DNA from: CAYSTL01 sp964516805
Lineage (GTDB): Archaea > Thermoplasmatota > Thermoplasmata > Halarchaeoplasmatales > Halarchaeoplasmataceae
DNA length: 45,693 bases
Reading direction: 5' to 3'
Assembly: GCA_964516805.1 (NCBI GenBank)
Contig: CAZEXI010000012.1
Span: 1 to 45,693 of the forward strand
The notes beneath the pieces were generated by a model. That model was not told the origin of the DNA. It did not search any database and saw only the letters and a list, made by a program, of their open reading frames with translations. How positions within the stretch are numbered: the stretch's first letter is position 1; the number at the start of each line of letters is the position of its first letter. This document shows, piece by piece, positions 34,401-43,321 of this stretch. The translations under genes were made by a program, and so were the position numbers.

Positions 34401-34782
34401 GGACCTTAACAACGGGGTTTCTCCCTTCTATGAAATTTTTAGATTTCTTTAATGGAATTTTTGTTTCCCCACCGTCTTTTTTTAAAGTGATTTTGTCATC
34501 TTTAATATCATTCCATATCTCTTTTTCTCTTTCAGTCCCTTTCTCAGTTAAGAAATATACGTTTCTTTTCCTGTCATAACCTGTGATATCTCTTTCTTTT
34601 TCCGTAATAAAGCCATTTTTTTCTAGTTCATTTATTTTGGTATATGGTTTTCCCTCACTCATTCCGACAGCTTCTGTTATCCCTTTCGGTGTTAATTTGT
34701 ATGGAACTTCGTTCTCACTTTTAAACTCTTCAAAACTTTCTAAATGTATTAAAATTAATTCTTTAATCTCTATAGGTAACAT
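31447..34782 (-). CDS. STAND-type ATPase with winged helix and TPR array, copy 1
   Basis: The 1111-residue paralogue of the next gene has the same plan. It starts with a winged helix (about 5-95, with TPKGITEAVGMSEGKPYTKI reading as the recognition region). The STAND ATPase follows with Walker A GEAGIGKT (177-184) and Walker B LLVFLDDLQWVD (about 278-289), then the STAND helical region (SVIGEKIDFDLL, FFFSHELIEDTAY). About twelve or more TPR units run from about 545 to 1090. Shared details such as MFD(A/S)(L/Q)KK(S/A)TFFETT(Q/K)Y between Walker A and B show recent duplication. A minus-strand TATA-like TTATTTAT (34805-34812) lies 27 bp from the ATG, so it is leaderless. It probably acts as a cytosolic sensor and regulator; the signal and target are unknown. 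Confidence 0.85.
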   Translation of the reverse strand: MLPIEIKELILIHLESFEEFKSENEVPYKLTPKGITEAVGMSEGKPYTKINELEKNGFITEKERDITGYDRKRNVYFLTEKGTEREKEIWNDIKDDKITLKKDGGETKIPLKKSKNFIEGRNPVVKVLRNIDEDGTVKTEEIGASDVFVGREDALKKLRTGLKDVKKRGSQSAFVEGEAGIGKTTLINHLKPFAKELGYKFLSGTCQSEISDPYLPFKEAFSSYIESEKQSNKGGRMAFIGASDGQKVKDKNMFDSQKKATFFETTKYVRELANENPLLVFLDDLQWVDRATLDILTYMNEKLDDAPVFFIGTYRPEDITDGHPLPETIHRLRRIKKLKKIELDPLDKENTKDIIEGLLGSSDIPDYFIENVHNKTEGNPLFVKESIQQMMEENIIDPKNDIYPEKEDEILISDLIQNVIERRINRLDDDTIKILEIGSVIGEKIDFDLLTKTSKMDEIDLLDHVDMLIGNQLWVEGSNQEVFFFSHELIEDTAYKRIKGLKKRLLHKRVVKNMVELYQGQLEEKYPKLAYHYENAEQYSEALDYYLKAGERAESLYAHEDAIDMYKKALDMSENTSKDKVDRLKIIQKIAKAHSILGNYDKDRKYLNKALELTEEEDDKQTILRKICESYYEQGKYEQSLEYIEEGLAICEDINKEKSKLLSLKGWTYTQRGDYDKAKKIFNEEEKVAEGLESEKEMGQVYHDQGTVALQKGNLDDGIKKLNKAIEMRENSGEKQELSKSLNNIGIAYFNKGELKKAEENYQRSLDILDEIGDKHGYSTTLNNLAGIYSKNGDLDKSIDAYEESLHTSKMVNDKHGEAISLGNVAGLYMEKGQLEKSLDSLNKAIELKKEIDDKHGLSVDLTNKAAIYKKKGNIDKSESIHRESLEISEKIGNRRGSAISYANLGDIYTLKGKYEEAEDLFNKSYELAEEIGSKDTLCFSMDGLGKVHRLKEELDEAVDTHKKGIEVAKKINDKEVISLSQVGLAEDYYNKGDYEKSKKYGEKVIEKLKDMNYPSISIRGNLILGKTYRELDDLSESKRYINTAIEESEENSDMIWKAKSLFELGRLMRKENEKEESKKYFKKSRKLFKEADVSKWIKTVDESLEDITGG

Positions 34783-34804
34783 TAGTTAACTTAGTTTCAT
34801 TGGT

Positions 34805-34812
34805 AATAAATA
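34805..34812 (-). promoter_or_regulatory. TATA-like box of the STAND operon
   Basis: TTATTTAT on the minus strand is centred 27 bp before ATG 34782, predicting a leaderless mRNA for the two-gene operon. Confidence 0.45.
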
Positions 34813-34840
34813 ATGTTTATCGTTGATTATCAATATTTTA

Positions 34841-36502
34841 TCATCTATGAGCAAATGTGGCTAGGAATGGTTCTTTGTCTATTATTTTTACAAAACCGAA
34901 TCTCTCGAACTGTATTATATCTCCTTCTTTTGTTTCACTTATATTATCTTCTATCAAACCTTCTTGTATGGAACCATCTATATTCTCAATACAACCTTCG
35001 AATCCTTTACACAACCACTGTATTTTTATAATATCTTTGTTTCCAAAACTAGTTATCTTTCCTTTTTTACCATCGAGTTCTATGTTACAGAAGTTCTTTA
35101 AACGTATCTCTTCGCCCTGGCCTTCTTCCCATTCTTTTTTTGGGATGTAAACTTCTTTATCAACTTCTAATTTACGGTTGCCTCTTTCTGGATAATCAGG
35201 ATGTCGCGGTATCTCTGCTTGATCAAAATCTATTTCACCTTCAAGCTCTATTTTTACTGGTTCTGGTATAAAGAAGTATCTGTTAGCTTCCTGGTCAATA
35301 AATTCACGATTTTTTGCATACAACTTTGATGCTGGAACTTCGATATCTGTGCTTGACATTCCAAAATCCAAAATGAAGTCTCTTACAGCCTCAGGCTGAA
35401 TTCCTCTTCTTCTTAATGATTGCAATGACCAAGTTCTTGGATCACTCCAGCTGTTAAGTTCACCCTTTTTGAGCTGCTGTTGGAATTCACTTTTACTCAA
35501 TTTTATATTTTTTAATCTTAACATACCATAGTGTAAAAATTCGCCACCATCCCAGCCAAATATATCCCAGATATATTCTTCCATCCTGTCTTCGATGACT
35601 AGGTCTTTTCCTCTTAATATATGGGTCACACCTAACAAGTAATCATCTATTGCCCAGGAAAACTCAAGGAGTGGCCATACATGGTATTTGTTACCTACCC
35701 TAGGATGAGGTGCATTTGAAATTCTAAATAGAACTCTATCTCTAAAAGCTGGATCGGGATGCTGCATATCTGTTTTGAGTCGAACGACTGCTTCTCCCTC
35801 GTCAAAATCACCTTTCAACATGGCTTTCCAATGTTTTAGGTTGTCTTCAATGCTTCTGTTCCTGTGTTTACATTCTTCTCCTTTTTCTCTTTTCTCTCTT
35901 AATTCTTCAGCGCTACATTCACAGACGTATGCCTTCCCCATTTCGATTATCTTTTCACAGTATTCATAATAGATATCCATCCTCTCTGATTTGTAATGAA
36001 CTTCATGCCAGTCTACATCTAACCATTCGAGACCGTCTTTTATCATATCGTAGGCATCAGACAGGGGCTTCTTTTTTTCGGATCCGATCGTATCATCGAA
36101 GAAAAGTATCAATTTTCCATTATTCCTCTTCACATATTCATCATTCAACAATACCATCCTAGCATTCCCGATATGTAGAGGGCCTGAAGGGTAAGGAGCC
36201 ATCCTCATCACTACATCATCAGCTTCTATATCAGGTAAAGTGTCTCTCTCTTCTTTTTCTTCTTCCTCAAAAAATTCTGGCATTATTTTCATTAATTCAT
36301 CTTTTTGTTCTTCTAAGCTCATCTTGTTTACTTCTTCGATAATCTCATTAACTAATTCTTTGGTACCTGCTGGGTCTTTTTTACACTCATCAGATTCACC
36401 CATGACCTTGCCCATAACAGCTCCCAAAGAAGCTTCTCCGTCAAATTTTACAGCATTTTTCAAAGCGTATTTCCTGATAATCTCTTCTTTTTCGGAAGAC
36501 AT
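34841..36502 (-). CDS. gltX: Glutamyl-tRNA synthetase, archaeal type
   Basis: The 553-residue class I synthetase charges tRNA-Glu (and, in organisms with GatDE, often tRNA-Gln). It has an archaeal N-terminal helical extension (1-95), the HIGH motif PSGPLHIGN (105-113) and the KMSKS counterpart KLSKS (334-338). A C-terminal beta-barrel anticodon domain of the GlnRS type follows. A minus-strand ATATAT about 27 bp upstream of the ATG suggests a leaderless transcript. It stands between the STAND operon and the PFOR gene, with no obvious link to either. Confidence 0.96.
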   Translation of the reverse strand: MSSEKEEIIRKYALKNAVKFDGEASLGAVMGKVMGESDECKKDPAGTKELVNEIIEEVNKMSLEEQKDELMKIMPEFFEEEEKEERDTLPDIEADDVVMRMAPYPSGPLHIGNARMVLLNDEYVKRNNGKLILFFDDTIGSEKKKPLSDAYDMIKDGLEWLDVDWHEVHYKSERMDIYYEYCEKIIEMGKAYVCECSAEELREKREKGEECKHRNRSIEDNLKHWKAMLKGDFDEGEAVVRLKTDMQHPDPAFRDRVLFRISNAPHPRVGNKYHVWPLLEFSWAIDDYLLGVTHILRGKDLVIEDRMEEYIWDIFGWDGGEFLHYGMLRLKNIKLSKSEFQQQLKKGELNSWSDPRTWSLQSLRRRGIQPEAVRDFILDFGMSSTDIEVPASKLYAKNREFIDQEANRYFFIPEPVKIELEGEIDFDQAEIPRHPDYPERGNRKLEVDKEVYIPKKEWEEGQGEEIRLKNFCNIELDGKKGKITSFGNKDIIKIQWLCKGFEGCIENIDGSIQEGLIEDNISETKEGDIIQFERFGFVKIIDKEPFLATFAHR

Positions 36503-36595
36503 GTTAGCAGCATTATGAGTGATGATATATGGGTGTTTTGCTCAAAATTAATTGGAAAATAGAAAATTTAAAAAGAAAAGGGTTTGATTTTGTGT

Positions 36596-39500
36596 TTATT
36601 CTTCGTTCTTGTCTTCTGCAGCCCAACTGTAGTCCATCTCGGACATCTGTTTGTAAAGATTCCACTGTCTATCAACATCAGATTGTGCAAGGTTAGCGAG
36701 TCTTTCTGCTCTTTCTGGATCTGTTTTCTTGAGAACTCTGTATCTGTTCTCATCATATATGTAATCCTCTATTGGCATCGATGGTTCTTTTGAATCTATC
36801 TGTAACGGGTTCTTTCCTTCTTCTTTTCTTCTTGGATCATATCTGTATAACAGCCAATGACCTGATTCAACAGCCTTCTTCTGTTCTTCCAACTGTTTGC
36901 TCATATCTATTCCATGAGCTATACATGGGCTGTAACATATTATAATTGAAGGACCATCGTAGGCTTCAGCTTCCATGAAGGCTTTAACGGTTTGATTTGG
37001 ATTTGCACCCATAGCAACTTGGGCTACGTATACATATCCATAAGTTTGAGCCATCATGCCTAAGTCCTTCTTTGGCAGTGGTTTACCTGCTGCAGCGAAT
37101 TTAGCTGTACTACCTCTTGGTGTTGCTTTGGACATCTGTCCTCCAGTATTGGAGTAAACCTCTGTATCAAGAACGAGTGCGTTGACATCCTCTCCAGATG
37201 CTAACACGTGGTCTAGTCCACCGTATCCGATATCGTAAGCCCAGCCGTCTCCACCGAAGATCCATACAGATTTTCTGACAAGGAAATCGGCTAAAGACTT
37301 CATCTGGTCGTCGTCATTTTCTTCTGCAAGTTCCTTCAGTTCTTCTACTCTTTCTCTCTGTTTCTTGATTCCATCATCATCAGATTGGTCAGCGTTGAGT
37401 ATGTCGTTCTTCAGATCCTCAGGTACGTAGTCTACCTTTTCTAACCATTCCTCTCCTTGCTCTTTCAATTTATTTGTGGTCAATCTAAATCCATAGCCTA
37501 TCTCTGCTGCATCTTCGAACAGACTGTTAGTCCAGGTAGGTCCGAAACCATCCTCGTTTTTACAATATGGTGTTGTTGGTAGGTTACCGCCCCATATACT
37601 TGAACAACCGGTGGCGTTCGCTATCATGGCTCTGTTACCGAATAGTTGTGTCATCAGTTTTACGTAAGGTGTCTCACCACATCCTGCACAAGCTCCGCTG
37701 AATTCGAACAAAGGTTGTAACAGTTGACTACCTTTAACAGATTTCTTATTGATTAACTCAGGATCAGTTTGTGGTAGGTCTCTGAAGAAGTCCCAATTCT
37801 CAGCTTCTCTTTCTCTTATCTCGTACTGTGGTTCCATGTTCAATGCTTTGTGTTCTGGATTGTCGTTGTCCTTAGCAGGACATACATTTCTACAAAGCTC
37901 GCATCCAGTACAATCTTCCGGAGCGATCTGTACTGTGAATTTCTTTCCATCCATGTCTTTACCTTGAGCATCTACTGCTTTGAACGATTCTGGAGCATCT
38001 TCTAGCTCTTCCTCATCGTATATCTTCATCCTGATAGTACTGTGTGGACATACAAAACTACAAAGACCACATTGGATGCATAGATCTTCATCCCAAACAG
38101 GGATCTTGGTAGCAACGTTTCTCTTTTCGTATTGTGTCGTACCAGTTGGCCACTGTCCATCTGCTGGCATCTTAGAAACAGGTAGATCATTACCTTCAAG
38201 TTCCATCAACTGTGCAGTTACATCCTGAACGAATTCAGGTGCATCTTCTGGTACTGTAGGTGGCATTTTTTTATCGTGTGTTGGTTCATCAGGATACTCA
38301 ACTTTATGTAGATTGTCTAGAGCTCTGTCCACTGCTTTGAAGTTCTTCTCAACAACTTCTTCACCTTTTCTTCCGTAAGCTTTCTCGATGTATTCTTTGA
38401 TAAGGTCTACTGCTCTATCTATTGGGATTATCTCAGCAAGCTTGAAGAACGCTGTCTGCATGATTGTATTGATCCTTGCGCCTAAATACAGATCTTCAGC
38501 GATATCGTGTGCGTCTATAATCCAGAATTCTGCATCTTTTTCTATCAACTGTTTCTGAACCTTCTTAGGTAACTTTTCCCATACCTCATCAGGTCCGTAT
38601 GGTGTATTGAGCAGGAATGTTCCTCCTTCTCTTAGGGATTTTAACATATCATATTTCTCGATAAATGCCCAATTGTGACATCCAACGAAATCAGCTTCTT
38701 TACAAAGGTAAGTACTTTGGATCGGGTAATCAGAGAATCTCACGTGACTCGTAGTTCTACTCCCTGCCTTCTTTGAATCGTATTGGAAGTAACCCTGTGC
38801 ATACATGTCTGTAGATTCACTGATGATCTTTATATTGTTCTTGTTGGCGCTGACGGTTCCGTCCGAGCCAAGACCCCAAAACATAGCTTCGTGGTATTGA
38901 CCACAAGTTCTACTGAGGTCTTCATCCCATTCTAAGTTTGTATCAGTTACATCATCATGAATACCAACTGTGAAATGATTCTTTGGATCATCTTTATCCA
39001 GGTTATCGAACACTGCTCTGATCATACCTGGTGTGAATTCTTTTGATGAAAGTCCATATCTTCCACCAACTATCGTTGGCCTCTCATCGAACGGAGCTAT
39101 TCCTTCTTCCATCATCTCATCAACTGCAGAAACAACATCAAGATAGAGTGGTTCTCCTTGACTACCAGGTTCTTTAGTTCTGTCTAGGGCAGCGATACCT
39201 TTAACGGTTTCAGGTAGTGCTTCAGCAAGGTGTTCAACACTGAAAGGTCTGTATAATCTGACTTTTATGACACCAACCTTTTCTCCTTGACTGGTTAAGA
39301 AATCAACAGTTTCATCTGCAGTTTCTGTACCTGAACCCATCAAGATGATAACTTTTTCAGCATCCTCTGCACCATGATACTGGAATAATTCATATTCTCT
39401 TCCTGTCAATTCTTCGAATTTATTCATATATTTTTCAACGATCTCTGGAGCTTTTTCGTAATATTTGTTAACACTTTCTCTACCCTGGAAATACACGTCA

Positions 39501-40165
39501 GGATTTTGACTGGTTCCACTTATCATAGGATGTTCTGGTGAAAGTGCTCTGTTTCTGTGTTTATGGACGTATTCGTCTTCCATCATTTCTTCCATGACAT
39601 CTTCTTCCAATACCTCAATTGTATTGATCTCATGACTGGTTCTGAACCCGTCAAAAAAGTGTAGGAATGGTAAACTACATTCTAAACTTGCAGCAGTTGA
39701 TATCATCGCGATATCTTGAGCTTCCTGGATACTTCCAGAAGGCATCATACAGAATCCAGTGGCTCTTGTGTTCATAGTGTCGCTGTGGTCACCAAATATA
39801 GATAGTGCTTGACATGCGAGTGATCTAGATGCTATATGGAAAACTGTAGGTAGTAATTCTCCAGCTATCTTGTGCATGTTTGGTATCATCAACATTAATC
39901 CCTGGCTTGCGGTAAACGTTGTAGCTAGTGATCCCGAAGCTAACGCACCGTGGATCGCTGCTGATGCGCCCCCTTCAGATTGTAATTCTGTTACTTTTGG
40001 TACTGTTCCCCAGATATTCTCTTCGCCATCTGCGGATTTCTCATCTGCTATCTCACCCATTGGGCTAGATGGAGTAATTGGATATATCGCAATTACTTCA
40101 TTTAACTTATGAGCTACATTTGCAACAGCTGTGTTACCATCCATTGCTTCCATTTTCTTTTCCAT
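36596..40165 (-). CDS. nifJ: Single-chain pyruvate:ferredoxin (flavodoxin) oxidoreductase
   Basis: The 1189-residue enzyme oxidises pyruvate and CoA to acetyl-CoA and CO2, reducing ferredoxin. All domains are on one chain, as in bacterial NifJ. The pyrimidine-binding domain begins YPITPSSPMGE, and the gamma domain is around 415-620. The double-cluster ferredoxin domain has CIQCGLCSFVC near 695 and CTGCELCRNVC near 752. The C-terminal TPP domain has CAGCGE near 826, GGDGWAYDIGYGG near 970 and EVYSNTGGQMS. Most archaea encode this enzyme as four separate subunits, so the fused form suggests gene transfer. GAGGG lies 7 nt before the ATG. The 5' leader contains an inverted repeat (40209-40277). 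Confidence 0.96.
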   Translation of the reverse strand: MEKKMEAMDGNTAVANVAHKLNEVIAIYPITPSSPMGEIADEKSADGEENIWGTVPKVTELQSEGGASAAIHGALASGSLATTFTASQGLMLMIPNMHKIAGELLPTVFHIASRSLACQALSIFGDHSDTMNTRATGFCMMPSGSIQEAQDIAMISTAASLECSLPFLHFFDGFRTSHEINTIEVLEEDVMEEMMEDEYVHKHRNRALSPEHPMISGTSQNPDVYFQGRESVNKYYEKAPEIVEKYMNKFEELTGREYELFQYHGAEDAEKVIILMGSGTETADETVDFLTSQGEKVGVIKVRLYRPFSVEHLAEALPETVKGIAALDRTKEPGSQGEPLYLDVVSAVDEMMEEGIAPFDERPTIVGGRYGLSSKEFTPGMIRAVFDNLDKDDPKNHFTVGIHDDVTDTNLEWDEDLSRTCGQYHEAMFWGLGSDGTVSANKNNIKIISESTDMYAQGYFQYDSKKAGSRTTSHVRFSDYPIQSTYLCKEADFVGCHNWAFIEKYDMLKSLREGGTFLLNTPYGPDEVWEKLPKKVQKQLIEKDAEFWIIDAHDIAEDLYLGARINTIMQTAFFKLAEIIPIDRAVDLIKEYIEKAYGRKGEEVVEKNFKAVDRALDNLHKVEYPDEPTHDKKMPPTVPEDAPEFVQDVTAQLMELEGNDLPVSKMPADGQWPTGTTQYEKRNVATKIPVWDEDLCIQCGLCSFVCPHSTIRMKIYDEEELEDAPESFKAVDAQGKDMDGKKFTVQIAPEDCTGCELCRNVCPAKDNDNPEHKALNMEPQYEIREREAENWDFFRDLPQTDPELINKKSVKGSQLLQPLFEFSGACAGCGETPYVKLMTQLFGNRAMIANATGCSSIWGGNLPTTPYCKNEDGFGPTWTNSLFEDAAEIGYGFRLTTNKLKEQGEEWLEKVDYVPEDLKNDILNADQSDDDGIKKQRERVEELKELAEENDDDQMKSLADFLVRKSVWIFGGDGWAYDIGYGGLDHVLASGEDVNALVLDTEVYSNTGGQMSKATPRGSTAKFAAAGKPLPKKDLGMMAQTYGYVYVAQVAMGANPNQTVKAFMEAEAYDGPSIIICYSPCIAHGIDMSKQLEEQKKAVESGHWLLYRYDPRRKEEGKNPLQIDSKEPSMPIEDYIYDENRYRVLKKTDPERAERLANLAQSDVDRQWNLYKQMSEMDYSWAAEDKNEE

Positions 40166-40208
40166 TTTTATTCCCTCTAAGATTAACTTTCTTTTTTATT
40201 TTCTATAA

Positions 40209-40277
40209 ACCCATGTTTTTAGACATCTTCAATACAATTAGATTAGGTCTTCGATTTAATCTCGCTTTTCCATGGGT
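40209..40277 (-). promoter_or_regulatory. Structured 5' leader of the PFOR gene
   Basis: ACCCATG (40209-40215) and CATGGGT (40271-40277) are perfect inverted repeats. Inside, AGATTA (40240-40245) pairs with TAATCT (40257-40262). A minus-strand TATA-like element at about 40303-40319 places the transcript start near 40288, so the structure would open a leader of about 120 nt ahead of the ribosome site. It might be a regulatory leader or a small RNA. I could not match it to a riboswitch class. Confidence 0.35.
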
Positions 40278-40430
40278 AATATTAGTAACTTATCTTTTCC
40301 CATAAAATAAACCATATAAGTACTTATTTATTTAAGAGTTGATTATATCAAAATTTTGATTAGTAATATTTTTAAACTAACTTTCTAATATGAAATTAAG
40401 TAGTAATCATAATCAAGAGAGTGTGATAAG

Positions 40431-40886
40431 ATGAGTGAATTAAAACTAAGCAGTTCGGAATTTTCAGATGGCGAAAAGATACCAAGAAAATATGGTTATA
40501 CTAATAAAAATATAAATCCACCACTAAAGATATCAGGAGTACCTGAAAATACAGAATCTTTAGCTTTAGTAATGGATGATCCCGATGCAATGGAACCTGC
40601 GGGAAAGGTATGGGATCACTGGGTATTATGGAATATACCCCCGGAAATAAAAACTATAAGGGAAAACAGTGTCCCTAATGATGCTAAAGAGGGAAATAAC
40701 GATTATAAGAAATTAGGTTATGGTGGCCCAAATCCTCCAGATAAAGAGCACACTTATGTCTTTAAACTATATGCTTTAGATAAGAAATTATCACTGAAAG
40801 AAGGTTCAACAAAGAAAGAACTTGAAGAAGCTATGAAAGGGCATGTAAAGGAAAAGACCAAGCTTACAGGAACTTATGCACCGTAA
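40431..40886 (+). CDS. YbhB/YbcL-type PEBP-like protein
   Basis: The 151-residue protein belongs to the phosphatidylethanolamine-binding/Raf-kinase-inhibitor-like fold. It shows IPRKYGYTNKNINPPL, LALVMDDPDA (with the ligand-pocket DPDA), WDHWVLWNIP and the GYGGPNPPDKEHTYVFKLYALD block with the conserved PP and H. Prokaryotic members are cytosolic or periplasmic and poorly characterised; binding of phospholipid head groups or small anions is possible. It stands alone, divergent from PFOR with a 265-bp gap that holds both promoters and the PFOR leader. Confidence 0.93.
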   Translation: MSELKLSSSEFSDGEKIPRKYGYTNKNINPPLKISGVPENTESLALVMDDPDAMEPAGKVWDHWVLWNIPPEIKTIRENSVPNDAKEGNNDYKKLGYGGPNPPDKEHTYVFKLYALDKKLSLKEGSTKKELEEAMKGHVKEKTKLTGTYAP

Positions 40887-40897
40887 GAGATTAAACC

Positions 40898-43138
40898 CTA
40901 TTCATCTTCCTTTTCTTTATTTACTTTTTCTCTATCTGATTTTTCTACTTTCATATATAATTTAATCGTAACAAGAGCTATTATTAATAGGCCTAGAACT
41001 GCTGTGATCATGTATACAGGAAATTCCTGACTATCATCGTTGGAATCATCTTTTGGTATATATCTCAAGGATAATCTTTCGCTTGGCAAACTACCTTCAA
41101 CTTCTTCGCTGGTCACATTCACGCTGTAAACGTAGTATGTATAAATACCCTTATCTTCTAAACTTGAATCGTTGAAGGATTTCTTATTCGCACTTATATT
41201 CCCCAAATAATACGTAATACCAGATGGATCTTCTCTATAAATCCAATATTGATCTACATCCAGATATCCTTTTTTTAAGGAAGATTTCCAAGAAAGCATT
41301 GCTATTCCTGAATTCAGTGTTAGATTAAAATCATCGATAGTAGGTACGAGAGGGGTTGATGATTTTGTAGAGGGGTAATAATCTTTTGCATCTTGATCAC
41401 CATCTAGCTCATATGGTGTGTCTACTACTGCATCATTATCACTATCTGGGTTAGTCCAATCTCTCCAATAATTACCATTCTTGCTTGTTGAATTCCAATA
41501 GTTTTTACCGTTTCCGTAAGCTTGTACGTGTTTTGAATTATAAGTTGTGCTTGCCCCATTATTTCTAAGAAATGAATTATTGTATATTAGATTAGATTGG
41601 GATTCACCATCTAGTTTGACACCATATTTATTGTTATTAATAAGCAAATTACCTTTGATAAGATTAGCTATTGAATTACTTATCTCTATACCGTTGTCAT
41701 CATTTTTTATAATAGTATTATTGGATAAAATATTGTTGTATGAACTTCCTATGTGAATGCCCTCTCTGGTGCTAAGATTTATTTTGTTATTTAAAATCGT
41801 ATTTTTATTTGAATCAAAGAGAATAAGACCTCTATCATTTTCTATTAATTTATTATTTAGAATATCAGTATTTGAAGTTGAGATAAGTCTGATGCTAGTT
41901 TTCATCTGTTCTATTCTATTGTTCTGAATGTTTATCTCGTTTGAATGTCCGATATCTATACTATAAATATTTGTCATACTCAAATTTTCTATTTTTACTT
42001 TGGTACAATTTGCTAAGATGATCTGACTGTAGCCATCTTTAATCTCTAGGTCTCTTTCATCTTTGAGATATAGGATTGGTTTTCCATCAATTGTGTTAGA
42101 TTCATCGATTGAATGAGTGTTCCATGAATATTTAGGACCATAAAGTATCTCTAAATGATTATTTTTCATTTTGTTATTGCTTATGTCAACACTCAGTGAT
42201 AATTCTAATATGATACCTCTATCGTTGTTTGATATGTTATTATTTTTTATTTTGTCGTCTTCTGATTTGAAAGATTTTAATCCTATATCATTGGACTTGA
42301 TATTGTTATTTTGTATAAAATTATTATTAGAGTTATGCAATAGAATACCTGGACCTCTTGTCTCATTTATTTGGTTATTTTTGATATCGATAAATTCAGA
42401 ATTTTTTATAACAACACCGTTGAATTTATTATTTTGTATTTTGTTAGATGTAAATTCTAAATCGTTAGACTGTTCAATATTAATACCTTTATCCATGTTT
42501 TTAAAGAATGAATTAGAATCAGCTGTTATACTAGAACTATTATTAATACTAATACCATTTTTTTGGTTGTTGCTGATTATATTTTCATTTATCTTAATTT
42601 GTAATGAATTTTTTATTTTGATTCCTTCTTTGAAATTTTCTTCAAGGATAATATTATTTATTCTACCATTGGTTACATTGAACAAATGAAGACCGTAACC
42701 TTCATCTTTTCCTGGGTTAGTAGCATTATATATATGGCAGTTTTTGATCTCAAAGTGGTAAGTTGTATTTCCTATATATATTCCATGACTTGAGCCAATG
42801 GCATCTATTTTGTAATTATTTATTATATATGGATTAATTTCTGATCCACTTCCATTCCATCCTTCTTCAGAAGCAGTTTTATTAAAATCGTCATTACTAT
42901 CTATTTTGATAGGGTCACGTGATGTCAGGTTTAATTCAGAATTATTGAAAATATTAATTTCACTTTTTGTGTATAAAAAATCATCTGAAACTTCTTCTAT
43001 CGACCTGCTTTCTGACTTTAATTTATCATTAGAAGTGATATTTTGTATTTTTATATCATTCTGAGTAAATATGGGGATTAAACCAGAGGTAATGATCAAT
43101 AATAACAATCCAAAGACTAACAACGATTCTTTTTTCAT
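40898..43138 (-). CDS. Cell-surface NosD-like beta-helix protein with FN3-like domain and C-terminal TM anchor
   Basis: The 746-residue exported protein has an N-terminal hydrophobic signal segment (about 5-25). A right-handed parallel beta-helix (about 90-560) follows, built from Asn-rich NosD/CASH repeats such as NNRIEQM, NNKLIEN and NNKINLS. A calcium-type acidic segment (NPDSDNDAVVDTPYELDGD) comes next, then an FN3-like domain (about 600-700, with a YWIYREDPSG core). A C-terminal TM helix (about 708-728) and a basic/acidic tail end the protein. It should be anchored in the membrane with the beta-helix outside, perhaps binding or processing polysaccharide. Many N-x-S/T sites suggest heavy N-glycosylation. 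It ends 12 bp from the PEBP gene (convergent). Confidence 0.85.
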   Translation of the reverse strand: MKKESLLVFGLLLLIITSGLIPIFTQNDIKIQNITSNDKLKSESRSIEEVSDDFLYTKSEINIFNNSELNLTSRDPIKIDSNDDFNKTASEEGWNGSGSEINPYIINNYKIDAIGSSHGIYIGNTTYHFEIKNCHIYNATNPGKDEGYGLHLFNVTNGRINNIILEENFKEGIKIKNSLQIKINENIISNNQKNGISINNSSSITADSNSFFKNMDKGINIEQSNDLEFTSNKIQNNKFNGVVIKNSEFIDIKNNQINETRGPGILLHNSNNNFIQNNNIKSNDIGLKSFKSEDDKIKNNNISNNDRGIILELSLSVDISNNKMKNNHLEILYGPKYSWNTHSIDESNTIDGKPILYLKDERDLEIKDGYSQIILANCTKVKIENLSMTNIYSIDIGHSNEINIQNNRIEQMKTSIRLISTSNTDILNNKLIENDRGLILFDSNKNTILNNKINLSTREGIHIGSSYNNILSNNTIIKNDDNGIEISNSIANLIKGNLLINNNKYGVKLDGESQSNLIYNNSFLRNNGASTTYNSKHVQAYGNGKNYWNSTSKNGNYWRDWTNPDSDNDAVVDTPYELDGDQDAKDYYPSTKSSTPLVPTIDDFNLTLNSGIAMLSWKSSLKKGYLDVDQYWIYREDPSGITYYLGNISANKKSFNDSSLEDKGIYTYYVYSVNVTSEEVEGSLPSERLSLRYIPKDDSNDDSQEFPVYMITAVLGLLIIALVTIKLYMKVEKSDREKVNKEKEDE

Positions 43139-43321
43139 ATTTTATCACTCTTCATTTTGGTATTAATTGGGCTTAATAAGAGAGAGGTATTTTTATTATT
43201 TTTGGAAATATCAGTTAGATTTTTGAAAGTATATGATAAAAAATAGGATCATTCAAATCTTGATAAAATAAATTAAAATATTTAAGTACAACTTACTGAT
43301 ATATCTTATGGGGAAAAGAAA

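Noticed and set aside
28226..34782. Avs-type antiphage STAND system
   Set aside because: No nuclease, TIR, protease or other effector domain is visible, and no defence genes flank the pair. A regulatory reading is safer.
42171..42689. Plus-strand 172-aa hydrophobic frame opposite the beta-helix gene
   Set aside because: It is the antisense of repetitive Asn/Ile-rich codons and would mimic a membrane protein by composition only.
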